In this document: positions 1 through 9,289 of the stretch, one piece after another | Layout of the letters: each line of letters starts with the position of its first letter | Position numbering within the stretch: position 1 is the stretch's first letter | Origin: Pseudodonghicola xiamenensis DSM 18339 | GTDB lineage: Bacteria; Pseudomonadota; Alphaproteobacteria; Rhodobacterales; Rhodobacteraceae | Assembly: GCF_000429365.1 (NCBI RefSeq) | Contig: NZ_AUBS01000002.1 | Coordinates: forward strand, 62,001-126,000 | DNA length: 64,000 nt | Direction: 5' to 3' | Notes under the pieces: model-generated | The model's input: the letters and a program-made list of their open reading frames with translations, nothing else | Database searches by the model: none | Told to the model about the DNA's origin: nothing | Position numbers and translations under genes: made by a program

Positions 1-1307
1 CCGTCAGCCGGCGACATCAACGCCAGAAACGGCGGCGTGGTATCGACCCGCAGGGTGAAATCGCGCGGCGTGCTCCAGGCGCCGGGCAGCCCCAGCGCGT
101 CGAGCCCCGCAACCCGCCAATAATAATGCCCCGGCTCCAGCCCGGTCATAGAAACCCCCTGCGCCTCAACCTCCCATCGGGAGAAAATCATCTTGTTGAA
201 CCCAGGGTCCTCCGCGACCTCCAGCCAATACCCGCGTGCGCCCTCGAGCTTTTGCCACGCCAGGGGGGCTGCCGCGGTATAGATAATGGCACCAGGTGCG
301 GGCGCCATCGGCAGCGGGCGATCCAGCACCAAGGCCCGGCGGGTCCCTGCCCCGGTCAGGACCGCCCCTTCGTTCTTGCCCAGGGTAATGACCTCGGAGC
401 CCCGGGCGATCTGCAACCCCGCGCTGTCGTAATTCACGAAACGGGCGCTCTCCGCATCTTTCCTGACCCAGAAATCGGCCGAGTTGGTGGTGGTCTCGAC
501 CCCCGGCACCTCGATCTCGAAAGACGTCCTGTCGGAAAGCTGATTGAGCAGCGCGTAGAAATCACCTTCGGCCAGCGATACTTTGGCCACCTCTCCGCCG
601 GTCAGCGGGTCGGAACGCATCCGTTGAATCGTCGCATTGGAGTTCGGGTTCAGCCGCAGCCGGCTGAGATCGCGGAACGTGATCTGCGTAGAGGAATTGG
701 ACAGCGTCCTGAGCTTTTCGTACTCGACCAGAACATCATTGGGCAGCCGGTTCGACCAGGCCTGTTCGGCGGGGGCCCGTCCTTCGACCCTGCCCTGTAC
801 GTCCGACACCACCGCCTCGGCTGCACGGTCGCGCTGCGCGACAGAGATCTCCAGCGCTTCGCGGGCGAAATCGCTGGCCTCCGCAGCAGAGCTGACCGCC
901 TGCCGCCATTCGCCACGCTCGCGTTGCAGGATCGCGGCATCCCGATTTTCAAGCGCCTGGCCGATTTCGACAGGGGCGAAGATGCGCGCGCCTTCGGCAG
1001 TGGCGGCCTGGATATCGTGAAGCGAGTTCATAAGCGCCTGGTCCGCCACCGTGACCTGCCGCACCGGCAGCGCCAGTTCGGTGCCGGGCCTCAGATCGGC
1101 CGGCGAAGCGATATTGTTCAGCGCCAGCACCAAGGGCCAGAGATCAGGATCGTGCAGATACTTGCCCACGAGACCACGCAGCGTATCGGCCTCGTCGAAG
1201 CGGACATGCTCGAACGGCGCCTCCATCGGGTCAACCTCGGCATCAATGGCCCCCGACGAGACAAGCAGCATGGTGCAACCGACCATGGCAGCCATCACAG
1301 CGCGCAT
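1..1307 (-). CDS. LysM and FecR-like domain envelope protein (3' end outside the window)
   Basis: The reading frame runs leftward off the window edge, so only the first ~435 residues are visible. The chosen ATG gives a hydrophobic N-terminus (MRAVMAAMVG...MLLVSS) that looks like a signal peptide or anchor. Residues ~33-83 resemble a LysM module (DTLRGLVGKYLHD, then LWPLVLALNN and RPGTELALP), a fold that binds peptidoglycan glycans. About residues 180-310 contain a FecR-like stretch (SFEIEVPGVETTTNSADFWV, later ARGSEVITLGKNEGAVL). The visible C-terminal part (YWLEVAEDPGFNK, HYYWRVAGLDALG) looks like a fibronectin/Ig-type beta domain. Family knowledge suggests a periplasmic, cell-wall-associated protein with no known enzymatic activity. 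A GTG ten codons upstream is a possible alternative start. It is transcribed away from the Lrp gene's 3' side and is not obviously in an operon within the window. Confidence 0.82.
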   Translation of the reverse strand, partial: MRAVMAAMVGCTMLLVSSGAIDAEVDPMEAPFEHVRFDEADTLRGLVGKYLHDPDLWPLVLALNNIASPADLRPGTELALPVRQVTVADQALMNSLHDIQAATAEGARIFAPVEIGQALENRDAAILQRERGEWRQAVSSAAEASDFAREALEISVAQRDRAAEAVVSDVQGRVEGRAPAEQAWSNRLPNDVLVEYEKLRTLSNSSTQITFRDLSRLRLNPNSNATIQRMRSDPLTGGEVAKVSLAEGDFYALLNQLSDRTSFEIEVPGVETTTNSADFWVRKDAESARFVNYDSAGLQIARGSEVITLGKNEGAVLTGAGTRRALVLDRPLPMAPAPGAIIYTAAAPLAWQKLEGARGYWLEVAEDPGFNKMIFSRWEVEAQGVSMTGLEPGHYYWRVAGLDALGLPGAWSTPRDFTLRVDTTPPFLALMSPAD

Positions 1308-1525
1308 CGGATTTGCGAAGATCACCAGCCGAACCACCGAACACCGTCCCCCGTTGCGGGTCGAACAAACTTTCTGCTGTTTGCCCTATCTTCACGTTAG
1401 GTCAAGCATCGGGCAAGAAAATTCCCTGAGAGCCGACAGCCGCGGCAACCAAGACATATGCCGCGTGACACCCCCCGGCGGCTTGATACAGCGTCGCGTC
1501 AAAACCGTCGATGACAGCGCCCCAC

Positions 1526-1987
1526 CTAACCCGTGATCGGGCCGCTGCGTTTGATCGTCCGCAATACGACATTGGTCTGGGCACTGGCCACCGCCGGCAG
1601 GCGGAACAGGAAATCTTCCAGGAACCGGTTATAGGCCTCAAGGTCACGACACAAGACGCGCAGATGATAATCTGCCTGGCCGGTCGTGGCATAACATTCC
1701 TGCACTTCGGACTTGGTTTCGACCGCGCGGATGAATTCGACGATCCGGTCCGGGTCGTGGCGGGTCAGATGCACATGGACGATGGCTTGGAAACCCAGCC
1801 CCATCTTCGCCGGCGAAACCACCGCGCCATAGCGCTCGATCACGCCCGCCTCCTCCAGCGCGCGCACCCGCCGCCAGAGCGCCGAGGCCGACATTCCCAC
1901 CGCCTCGGCCAACTCGGCGTTGGAGCGGCGGCAATCCTGCTGCAGCAGGGTCAGCAGCCGCAGGTCGCGGGTGTCGAGCGGCATCAT
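1526..1987 (-). CDS. Lrp/AsnC family transcriptional regulator
   Basis: This is a leucine-responsive-type regulator of about 153 residues, the usual size. Visible features are an N-terminal helix-turn-helix (DTRDLRLLTLLQQDCRRSN...VGMSASALWRRVRALEEAG) and a C-terminal RAM/AsnC ligand-binding domain (VHVHLTRHDPDRIVEFIRAV, then ECYATTGQADYHLRV). Such proteins form dimers to octamers and sense amino acids. The gene is divergent from the indolepyruvate oxidoreductase gene, which degrades arylpyruvates derived from aromatic amino acids, so a local amino-acid-catabolism regulator is the natural inference. The frame is open further upstream, but residues before MPLDTRD do not fit the family, so I start at one of the two adjacent ATG codons (1987 or 1984). 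The only strong purine-rich stretch lies about 20 nt upstream, so the ribosome-binding site does not decide between them. Confidence 0.88.
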   Translation of the reverse strand: MMPLDTRDLRLLTLLQQDCRRSNAELAEAVGMSASALWRRVRALEEAGVIERYGAVVSPAKMGLGFQAIVHVHLTRHDPDRIVEFIRAVETKSEVQECYATTGQADYHLRVLCRDLEAYNRFLEDFLFRLPAVASAQTNVVLRTIKRSGPITG

Positions 1988-2033
1988 CGGTTTTTCATTT
2001 CTGATTTCCCCCTCTGAACGAAAATTTATACCG

Positions 2034-2048
2034 ATATTGCGCAAAAAT
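2034..2048. promoter_or_regulatory. Palindromic TTGCGCAA core in an AT-rich divergent promoter region
   Basis: Between the divergent Lrp and indolepyruvate oxidoreductase genes is an AT-rich stretch (about 2018-2050) that contrasts with the GC-rich surroundings. It contains the perfect 8-bp palindrome TTGCGCAA at 2037-2044, with partial symmetry extending outward. Lrp-family proteins bind short AT-flanked palindromes, so this is a candidate operator for the adjacent regulator. That assignment is inference. Confidence 0.4.
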
Positions 2049-2107
2049 CCACCAAATCTGGCAGGCATTTCCGCCCCACCCGGGTGATCATTTCGAAAAG
2101 CCACACC

Positions 2108-5100
2108 ATGGACAGCCCCGCCATGAGCCAACATGACCCCGAATTTCACACTTATCGGCTGCAGGACCGCTATGACCTCACCACCGGCCGGGTGTTCCTG
2201 ACCGGCACCCAGGCCTTGGCGCGGATCATGATGGATCAGGCCCGCCGCGACCGCGCTGCCGGCCTCAACACCGCCGGCTTCGTCTCAGGCTATCGCGGCT
2301 CACCGCTGGGCGGGCTGGATCTGGAGCTGTGGCGCGCGCGGGACCGACTGGAAGCCGACAAGATCACCTTTCTGCCCGCCATCAACGAGGAGCTGGGCGC
2401 CACGGCCGTGCTGGGCGCCCAGCAGGCCAGTCTCGACCCCGATTGCGAGGTCGAAGGCGTGTTTTCCATGTGGTACGGCAAGGGCCCCGGCGTCGATCGG
2501 TCGGGCGATGCGCTGAAACATGGCAACGCCTATGGGGCATCACCGAAGGGCGGCGTTCTGGTGGTCGCAGGCGACGATCACGGCTGTGTCAGCTCCTCCA
2601 TGCCGCACCAGAGCGACGTTGCGTTCATGGCCTGGTTCATGCCGACACTGAACCCCGCCTCGGTCGCGGAATATCTGGAGTTCGGCGAATACGGGCTGGC
2701 GCTGTCGCGATTCTCCGGCTGCTGGGTGGGGTTCAAGGCGATCTCGGAAACCGTGGAATCGGCCCGTTCGGTCGATCTGCGTCCGGATCGCGCCTTTGTC
2801 ATGCCCGATCTGCCGCCCTATCCCGGTGGGCTGCATGTGCGCCCCTCTGACCTGCCGTCGCCCGAGATCGAAACCCGCATCCGGGCCAAGCTGCGCGCTG
2901 TCCGCGCCTTTGCCGAGACCAATCCGATCGACCGCGCGATCTATGACATCCCCGACGCCCGCTTCGGCTTTGTCACCACCGGCAAGGGTCATCTGGACCT
3001 GATGGAAGCGTTGCGCCTGCTGGGCCTGAATGAGACCGCCTGTCGCCGGCTGGGCATCGACATCTACAAGGTCGGCATGGTCTGGCCGCTGGCCCGGCGC
3101 GACGCGCTGGAGTTCGTGCGCGAGAAACACGAAGTGCTGGTGGTCGAGGAAAAGCGCGGCATCATAGAAAGCCAGTTCAAGGAATATTTCTATGACTGGC
3201 CCGGGCACAAGCCCGAGAAGATGGTCGGCAAATACGACAGCCAGGGCAATCCGCTGATCCCCTGGGTGGGAGAACTTGATCCGTTGATGCTGGTGCCCGT
3301 GGTTGCCGCGCGGCTGGATCGGTTGTTCCCCGAGGAGGGGCTGCCGGCCAAGGCGCGGGCACTGACCGAAACGCCGCCGCCAGTCCTGACCGTGCCCGGT
3401 GCCAGCCGCACGCCCTATTTCTGCTCGGGCTGCCCGCACAATACATCGACCCGGGTGCCGGAGGGATCGCGTGCCGCCAGCGGCATCGGCTGCCACGTGA
3501 TGGCCAGTTGGATGAACCGCTCCACCAGCGGCTATGCCCAGATGGGGGGCGAGGGCGTGCCGCATGTGGCGACGAGCCTCTTCACCGGTGGCAAGCACAT
3601 TTTCCAGAACCTGGGCGAAGGCACCTGGTATCACTCCGGCAGCCTGGCGATTCGGCAGGCGGTCGCGGCCAAGACCAACATCACCTACAAGATCCTCTAT
3701 AATGATGCCGTTGCCATGACTGGCGGCCAGCCGGTCGACGGGCCGGTCAGCGTGTCGGGCATCGCCCAGACCTGCCGCGCCGAGGGGGTGGACCGCATCG
3801 CGCTGATCTCCGACGACATCGGCAAGTTTCACCGCGCCGATTTCCCCGCCGGCACCAGTTTTCACGACCGGGCAGAGCTGGATACGCTCCAGCGCGAGCT
3901 GCGCAATATCCCCGGCGTCACAGTGCTGATCTATGAACAGACCTGCGCCACCGAGAAACGCCGCCGGCGCAAGCGCGGCACGATGGCGGATCCGGCAGAG
4001 TTCACGTGGATCAATGATCTGGTCTGCGAGGGCTGCGGCGATTGCTCGATCGCCTCGAATTGCCTGAGCGTTGAGCCGCGCGAGACGCCTTTGGGGCGCA
4101 AACGGCAGATCAACCTGTCGTCCTGCAACAAGGATTTCTCTTGTGTTTCAGGATTTTGCCCGAGTTTCGTGAAAATTTACGGAGGCGAGCGACGGAAAAC
4201 TCCGCCCTCTACGTATAACTTCATGGCGATTATCGCCACGCTGCCCACCCCGGGGTCACCCCCACTCACGGAACCATGCGACCTTTTGGTCACGGGGGTG
4301 GGCGGCACCGGCGTGGTCACCGTCGGCGCGCTGATCACCATGGCCGCGCATCTTGAGGGCAAGGGCGCCTCGGTTCTGGATTTCACCGGCTTCGCGCAGA
4401 AATTCGGCACGGTGCTGAGCTTTATCCGCCTGGCGGAGCGGCCCGAGGCGATCCATCAGGTGCGGATCGGCGCCGGCGCGGCAGATGCGGTGATCGGTTG
4501 CGACGCGGTGGTCAGCTCGTCCCCCAAGGCCAGCGCCCATTACCGGCGCGGCACCAAGGTGGTGCTGAACCGGGCCGAAATGCCAACCGGCGATCTGGTG
4601 CTGCACCGCGACGCCATGCTGCGGATCGACGAGAGAGAGGCCGCCATCGCCACTGCGGTCGGCGCGCGGAACCTCACCGGCCTTGATGCCAATCGGGAGG
4701 CCGAGCACCTGTTGGGCGACACCGTTTTCGCCAATATCATCCTGCTGGGGGTCGCCTGGCAGCAGGGGTTGGTGCCGGTCAGCGCCAGCGCGCTCGACCA
4801 GGCCATCGTGCTGAACGGGGTGGCAGTGGAGCAGAACCGCGCCGCCTTTGCCATCGGTCGCATTCTGGCCGCAGCGCCGGAGCGGCTGGTCGAACTTCGC
4901 CAAGCCCCCCGTGCCGAGCCCGAAACGCTGGCGCAGGAGATCGACCGGCGCGCGGCCTTCCTCGCGGGCTATCAGAACGAAGCCTATGCGGCGCGCTATC
5001 GCGACCGGCTGACGCGATTCGCCACCAAGAGCGGCGCGCCCGAGGCCCTGCTGCGCGCAGCAGCACAATCGCTGTTCCGCCTGATGGCCTATAAGGACGA

Positions 5101-5542
5101 ATTCGAGGTCGCCCGCCTGCTGACCGATCCAGGTTTCGAGGCTGAGCTGAAAGAGAAATTCGCCGGCGATTTCCGGATTGAATATCAGCTTGCCCCGCCG
5201 CTGCTCAGCCGGGGCCGCGACGCGCGGGGACGCCCGTTGAAGCACCGCTTCGGCCCCTGGCTGCGGCCCGCCCTGCGGGGACTGGCCCGAATGAAGGGGC
5301 TGCGCGGCAGTGTTCTGAACCCTTTCGGCCATCATGCCGAGGCGGGACTGCACCGCGATCTTATGGTCTGGTACGACCGGGTAATGACCCGGGTCGAAGA
5401 CGCCTATAGCCCCGCGCGGCTGGACGATTGCCTGGCCCTGCTGCGCGCGCCGCAAGACATCCGCGGCTATGGTCCGGTACGGATGGCAGCCGCGGAAAGA
5501 ACCCGAGCCGCCACCGACGATCTGCTGGCCCGACTGGGCTGA
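2108..5542 (+). CDS. Indolepyruvate:ferredoxin oxidoreductase, fused alpha-beta type
   Basis: The 1144-residue protein is a fused 2-oxoacid:acceptor oxidoreductase that oxidatively decarboxylates arylpyruvates (indolepyruvate, phenylpyruvate) to aryl-acyl-CoA, using thiamine diphosphate and Fe-S clusters. The N-terminal half carries the pyruvate-oxidoreductase-like domain (AGFVSGYRGSPLGGLDLELW). Around residues 450-560 is the ThDP-binding domain (FCSGCPHNTSTR, GIGCHVMASW, NDAVAMTGGQPVDG). Near residue 640 is a ferredoxin-like cysteine cluster (CEGCGDCSIASNC and SSCNKDFSCVSGFC). The C-terminal half is the gamma-type domain (DLLVTGVGGTGVVTVGALI). Length fits the fused alphaproteobacterial form. 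ATG 2108 was chosen; 2123 in the same frame is possible and neither has a strong ribosome-binding site. It is divergent from the Lrp gene, which probably controls it. Confidence 0.93.
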   Translation: MDSPAMSQHDPEFHTYRLQDRYDLTTGRVFLTGTQALARIMMDQARRDRAAGLNTAGFVSGYRGSPLGGLDLELWRARDRLEADKITFLPAINEELGATAVLGAQQASLDPDCEVEGVFSMWYGKGPGVDRSGDALKHGNAYGASPKGGVLVVAGDDHGCVSSSMPHQSDVAFMAWFMPTLNPASVAEYLEFGEYGLALSRFSGCWVGFKAISETVESARSVDLRPDRAFVMPDLPPYPGGLHVRPSDLPSPEIETRIRAKLRAVRAFAETNPIDRAIYDIPDARFGFVTTGKGHLDLMEALRLLGLNETACRRLGIDIYKVGMVWPLARRDALEFVREKHEVLVVEEKRGIIESQFKEYFYDWPGHKPEKMVGKYDSQGNPLIPWVGELDPLMLVPVVAARLDRLFPEEGLPAKARALTETPPPVLTVPGASRTPYFCSGCPHNTSTRVPEGSRAASGIGCHVMASWMNRSTSGYAQMGGEGVPHVATSLFTGGKHIFQNLGEGTWYHSGSLAIRQAVAAKTNITYKILYNDAVAMTGGQPVDGPVSVSGIAQTCRAEGVDRIALISDDIGKFHRADFPAGTSFHDRAELDTLQRELRNIPGVTVLIYEQTCATEKRRRRKRGTMADPAEFTWINDLVCEGCGDCSIASNCLSVEPRETPLGRKRQINLSSCNKDFSCVSGFCPSFVKIYGGERRKTPPSTYNFMAIIATLPTPGSPPLTEPCDLLVTGVGGTGVVTVGALITMAAHLEGKGASVLDFTGFAQKFGTVLSFIRLAERPEAIHQVRIGAGAADAVIGCDAVVSSSPKASAHYRRGTKVVLNRAEMPTGDLVLHRDAMLRIDEREAAIATAVGARNLTGLDANREAEHLLGDTVFANIILLGVAWQQGLVPVSASALDQAIVLNGVAVEQNRAAFAIGRILAAAPERLVELRQAPRAEPETLAQEIDRRAAFLAGYQNEAYAARYRDRLTRFATKSGAPEALLRAAAQSLFRLMAYKDEFEVARLLTDPGFEAELKEKFAGDFRIEYQLAPPLLSRGRDARGRPLKHRFGPWLRPALRGLARMKGLRGSVLNPFGHHAEAGLHRDLMVWYDRVMTRVEDAYSPARLDDCLALLRAPQDIRGYGPVRMAAAERTRAATDDLLARLG

Positions 5543-5633
5543 CGGTGTTCGAAATTGGTCGCAAAGTCGGGATCGTAATCCGGCGCGGGCCTCGGCTTTC
5601 ACCCAACCGTCCGGCCCGCTTCGGAAACCGATC

Positions 5634-6263
5634 TCACAACGCGGCGCTGGGGCGGGCCTTGATGCCGTCGAACCAGGCCTGGGTCGCGTTGTTGCCCTCA
5701 GGGATGCGGGTCTTGATCACCCGGGCGAAGTCGATGAAGACAAAGCCGGTGATATCGGCCAGCGTGAACCGGTCCCCGGCCAGAAAGGCGCTGTCGCTCA
5801 GCCGCGCCTCGATCATGTCGAAGAAGGCCGCCACCCGCGCCCGGCCGCGTTCGACCAATTCCGGGATCTGCTCGTAATCCTGCGGTCCGGGAATGGCGCG
5901 CCCCTTCATATGGGGGTTGGAATTGCGGAAGGTCTCCGAGATCGGCATGCCACCATGCTGCTCGACCAGCGCGTTCCACATCATCACCAGCCCCTTCTCC
6001 TCCGGCGTCTCGCCCAGAAGCGGCGGTTCGGGAAAGCGCGCCTCGAGATAAGCGGCAATGCCGAGGTTTTCGGCCAGCATCGTGCCCTCTTCCGTCACCA
6101 GAACCGGCAGGGTGGCGCGCGGATTCACCTTGCGGAACGCCGGGCTGAGCTGCTCCCCCTTGGCGATCGAGATATCGCGGCTCTCGATCTCAAGCCCCTT
6201 CTCGGCGATGAACATCCGCGCCCGTCGCGGATTGGGGGCGGTGGAACAGTCGTAAAAGATCAT
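5634..6263 (-). CDS. Glutathione S-transferase family protein
   Basis: The 209-residue protein has the two-domain cytosolic GST pattern. It begins MIFYDCSTAPNPRRARMFIAEKG (thioredoxin-like beta-alpha start), continues with NPRATLPVLV and the glutathione-contacting segment LAENLGIAAYLEARFPEPPL, and ends with an all-helical domain containing FLAGDRFTLADITGFVFIDFA, the conserved N-capping/hydrophobic-staple region. The frame is open eight codons further upstream, but AGAGGAGG seven bases before ATG 6263 fixes the start. Family members conjugate glutathione or reduce/isomerise substrates; the substrate cannot be told from sequence. It is convergent with the indolepyruvate oxidoreductase gene. Confidence 0.9.
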   Translation of the reverse strand: MIFYDCSTAPNPRRARMFIAEKGLEIESRDISIAKGEQLSPAFRKVNPRATLPVLVTEEGTMLAENLGIAAYLEARFPEPPLLGETPEEKGLVMMWNALVEQHGGMPISETFRNSNPHMKGRAIPGPQDYEQIPELVERGRARVAAFFDMIEARLSDSAFLAGDRFTLADITGFVFIDFARVIKTRIPEGNNATQAWFDGIKARPSAAL

Positions 6264-6321
6264 CTGGGGTCCTCCTCTGGCCGCCACGTTACCCGCGTGG
6301 GCCAGCCAGACAACCCCCGTC

Positions 6322-7332
6322 CTAACGCCCGAGCAACCCGGTGAGCGCCCGTTTCACCATGCCCCGGACCGAAGGCTTGTGGCGCGGGGTGAAGGCCAGC
6401 GGCCGGCAGACCTCCATCGCCGCGACACCGACCCGGGCCGAGAGCGCGCCATTGACCAGCCCCTCGCCGAAGCGCCGCGACAGCTTGCTCAGGATCGAAC
6501 CGCCCAGCAGCGGCTCCAGCATGTCGTCGCCCACCGCCACGGCCCCGGTCGCCACCAGATGGGCGAAGACCGCCCGCATCAGCCGCCAGCTTCCCAACAG
6601 CCCGCCGCGGCCGCCATAGACCTCGGCCACCCGGCGGATCATGCGCAGATTGGCGGTCAGCGCCACCGCCACATCGGCCAGCGCCAGCGGCACCAGCGCC
6701 GTCACCGTCGCCACCTGCCGCGCCGCCGCCTCGACCTCGCGCGAGGCACGGGCGTCGAGCGGCGCCAGAACCTCGGCCTCGACCAGTTCCAGCACGGCGA
6801 CCGCGTCGAATTGTTCCGCCAGCCGCTCCTCCATCCGGGCGCGGCCCCAACGGGTGTCCTCGCGCCCCGCATAGAGCCCGATCAGCCGGGCGGCAACCGC
6901 CTGGGCCTGTTCCAGATCGGCATCGGCCAGGGCGACATCAGCCTGCCGCCGCAGCCCGTCCAGCCGTTTGAGACGCCCCAGCGCGGCCAGTTCGCGCAGC
7001 ACCAGAAGCGCCACCACCAGCAGCAGCGCCACGATCAGCGCCGCCACCGCCCAGCCCAGGATCGGCACCCGGTCGATCAGCCGATAGATGAAATCCCACG
7101 CCGCGACCGAGATCACCGCGCCCAGCACCCCGCTCAACAGCCCCCAGAACCAGCGCGCCAGCCTTGAGGGCCGGGCGCCGGCGATCCGCGCCGCCCGCCC
7201 CATCGCCGTTGCTCCGGCCTCGGGCCAATCGGGATCGGGCCAATCGGGATCGGGTACCGGCGCAGCCTCAGCCACATCCGGCAAGGCCTCGCCGCTTTGC
7301 TCCAGATCGAACACCACCGGCCCCTTGGTCAT
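6322..7332 (-). CDS. YcjF/TIGR01620-family membrane protein (DUF697)
   Basis: The 336-residue protein has an acidic, proline-rich N-terminal tail, two transmembrane segments at about residues 60-85 (FWGLLSGVLGAVISVAAWDF) and 93-113 (LGWAVAALIVALLLVVALLV), then a long helical cytoplasmic region rich in Ala/Glu/Arg, ending in the DUF697 domain. YcjF proteins are inner-membrane proteins of unknown function that accompany the YcjX P-loop protein. Its start overlaps the stop of the upstream GNAT gene (ATGA-type), so it is the third gene of a coupled YcjX-GNAT-YcjF operon. The N-terminal tail contains a short duplicated DNA segment. In E. coli the ycj genes are tied to the phage-shock/stress regulon; whether that holds here is not visible. 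Confidence 0.87.
   Translation of the reverse strand: MTKGPVVFDLEQSGEALPDVAEAAPVPDPDWPDPDWPEAGATAMGRAARIAGARPSRLARWFWGLLSGVLGAVISVAAWDFIYRLIDRVPILGWAVAALIVALLLVVALLVLRELAALGRLKRLDGLRRQADVALADADLEQAQAVAARLIGLYAGREDTRWGRARMEERLAEQFDAVAVLELVEAEVLAPLDARASREVEAAARQVATVTALVPLALADVAVALTANLRMIRRVAEVYGGRGGLLGSWRLMRAVFAHLVATGAVAVGDDMLEPLLGGSILSKLSRRFGEGLVNGALSARVGVAAMEVCRPLAFTPRHKPSVRGMVKRALTGLLGR
7225..7254. repeat. Two perfect tandem copies of a 15-bp unit inside the ycjF-like gene
   Basis: The unit ccaatcgggatcggg occurs twice back to back. On the coding (minus) strand it duplicates an Asp-Pro-Asp-Trp-Pro segment in the acidic N-terminal tail. Being a multiple of three it keeps the frame; copy number could vary between strains. 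Confidence 0.9.
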
Positions 7333-7778
7333 TGCGCCGCCTCCCTTGGCCAGACCATGGTGATATCCGGCAGGTTTTCGTCATTCTCGGCACCATCGCC
7401 GCGCGCCACCTCGGCAAAACCCGCGCGCAGATAAAAGCGATGCGCCCGCCTATTGGCTTCGATCACCCTGAGCCACAGCCGGGGCGACCGCGCCTTGGCC
7501 TCGGCCATCAGCAGATCGGCCACCCCGCTGCCACGTGCATCCGGAACGAGGTAGAGCGCGCAGATCTCCTCGCCATGACGGGCAAGGAAACCCACCACGG
7601 CGCCGGCGTATTCCGCCACCGTCACCCAGCCCAGCGCGATCATCACATCGCAATGGGCGATCGCCTCGGCCCCCGAATGGTGATCGGGCATCCAGTCGGT
7701 ATCGCGCTGGAAGCGATGCAGGATATCCCCCATCGCCCCGGCATCGAGCGGCCGGGCGGCGCGCAGGAAAAGGCTCAC
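7329..7778 (-). CDS. GNAT family N-acetyltransferase
   Basis: The 149-residue protein matches a single GNAT domain. It starts with the typical beta1 segment (LRAARPLDAGAMGDILHRF), has the acetyl-CoA-binding core (ICALYLVPDARGSGVADLLMAEAKA; the R-x-x-G-x-G/A motif reads RGSGVA), and ends with the usual ANRRAHRFYLRAGFAEV motif. GNATs transfer acetyl from acetyl-CoA to an amine; the substrate is unknown. The gene overlaps both neighbours by about four bases, lying between ycjX-like and ycjF-like genes, so all three should be translated from one transcript. Confidence 0.88.
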   Translation of the reverse strand: MSLFLRAARPLDAGAMGDILHRFQRDTDWMPDHHSGAEAIAHCDVMIALGWVTVAEYAGAVVGFLARHGEEICALYLVPDARGSGVADLLMAEAKARSPRLWLRVIEANRRAHRFYLRAGFAEVARGDGAENDENLPDITMVWPREAAQ

Positions 7779-9190
7779 AACCGGTCTCCGATCAGGAATT
7801 GCGCAGCGCGGTCCAGCCGGATGTGCGGTGGCCCGTCGCCTGGATGCAGCGCCAGCGGCGCCGGGGCAAAGCGCATCAGCCCGTAGTCGGCGCCGAGCCA
7901 GGAGCGCGCGCCCTGGCGCGCCGGGGCGAGAAGCTGCGCCGGATCCTCCGGCAGCTCTCCCGGATAGAACGCCGCCTGCCGGCCATCCTCCAGCAGCCGG
8001 CCGCGCACACAGGCCAATTGCTGCCCCTCATGCTCGCGCATTTCCTCGGTGGTGGTGCGCAGCGCGGCGATGGCCATCGCCGCCGTCTCCGCCCCGGCGA
8101 ATTGCGCACGATCCCGGGCACTGCGGGTCAGCGCCTCCATGATCGCGGTCAGCCGGGCGTGCTGGCTGTGGTGCAGGTGATCGGCCTTGGTGGCCGCAAA
8201 CAGGATGCGATCGACCCGCTTGCCGCGCCAGAGCCGGGTCAGGAAGGCGTTGCGACCGGGGCGGAAGGCGCCCAGGATGCCCTCCATCGCGCGGCGCAGA
8301 TCCTCGACCCCCTGCGGGCCGGCATGGATCGCCCCCAGCGCATCGACCAGCACCACCTGCCGGTCGATGCGGGCGAAATGATCGTGGAAGAAGGGTTTCA
8401 CCACCTTGGCCTTATAAGCCTCGAACCGTCGCTCCATCTCGCGCAGCAGGCTACCGCGCCGGCTGGCGCCCTCGGGGATCGGCGCGAAGGTCAGGACGGG
8501 AGAGCCGGCCAGATCGCCCGGCAGCAGGAACCGCCCCGGCGGGATGCAGTCATAGGACCCGCTGCCCTGTGCGCTGTCGAGATAGGCGGTAAAGCTGCGC
8601 GTCAGCGCCTGCGCCACCGGTTCGTCCAGCGCGGCATCGGGATCGGCGGCACGGGCCTGATCCAGATAGGGCTGCGCCTCGGGCCGATGGGCCAGCCGGT
8701 TCAGCGCATCCTCCGCCCAATCGCGATAGGACATGTCCAGAAGCGCCAGGTCAAGCAGCCATTCGCCCGGGTAATCGACGATATCGAGATGCACGGTCCG
8801 CGGCCCCTGCAGCCCCGCCAGCAGCCCCGAGGGCCGCACCCTGAGCGACAGCCGGAGTTCCGAGATCGACCGGGTGCTTTCCGGCCAATGAGGGGTCGGG
8901 CCGGTTAGCGCCGCCAGATGCTCCTCGAACTCGAACCGGGGGACGGTGACATCGGGTTGCGGTTGTAGAAAGGCGGCCTCGATCCGCCCCTCCTGCGCCG
9001 CCACCAGCCCGGGCATCCGCCCGCGGTCCAGCAGGTTCGCCACCAGAGAGGTGATGAAAACCGTCTTGCCCGAGCGGGCCAGCCCGGTGACCCCGAGCCG
9101 GATGACCGGTTCGAAGAAGGTTTCGGCAATGCGCCCGCCGAGGCTTTCGACCCCGCGCGCAACCTCATCCGCCAGATCGGTGATGATCAA
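7775..9190 (-). CDS. YcjX-like P-loop GTPase/ATPase, TTG start
   Basis: The ~471-residue protein carries a Walker A motif near its N-terminus ([20 protein letters not shown]) and the characteristic YcjX features [18 protein letters not shown] (Walker B-like) and [13 protein letters not shown]...[10 protein letters not shown]. The frame is open for another 96 codons, but those would be antisense to truA and do not resemble the family. A TTG at 9190 preceded seven bases upstream by AGGTGGGAG is the likely start, giving the family-typical [13 protein letters not shown]-terminus. YcjX proteins are stress-associated nucleotide-binding proteins of unresolved function. It heads the YcjX-GNAT-YcjF operon and is divergent from truA. 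Confidence 0.88.
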   Translation of the reverse strand: MIITDLADEVARGVESLGGRIAETFFEPVIRLGVTGLARSGKTVFITSLVANLLDRGRMPGLVAAQEGRIEAAFLQPQPDVTVPRFEFEEHLAALTGPTPHWPESTRSISELRLSLRVRPSGLLAGLQGPRTVHLDIVDYPGEWLLDLALLDMSYRDWAEDALNRLAHRPEAQPYLDQARAADPDAALDEPVAQALTRSFTAYLDSAQGSGSYDCIPPGRFLLPGDLAGSPVLTFAPIPEGASRRGSLLREMERRFEAYKAKVVKPFFHDHFARIDRQVVLVDALGAIHAGPQGVEDLRRAMEGILGAFRPGRNAFLTRLWRGKRVDRILFAATKADHLHHSQHARLTAIMEALTRSARDRAQFAGAETAAMAIAALRTTTEEMREHEGQQLACVRGRLLEDGRQAAFYPGELPEDPAQLLAPARQGARSWLGADYGLMRFAPAPLALHPGDGPPHIRLDRAAQFLIGDRL

Positions 9191-9289
9191 ATCCGTCTCC
9201 CACCTCAATGCCCGTCCAAGATAGGCACGCCCGCGCCCGGGGCCAAGCGGGACTTGCCCGCGCCGGCGCGCCGCGCTACTGCCCGGGCC

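Noticed and set aside
126..1400. A 424-codon plus-strand frame at the left edge
   Set aside because: The minus strand encodes a LysM/FecR protein continuing off the edge; the plus frame is Arg/Gln/Asp-rich without domains.
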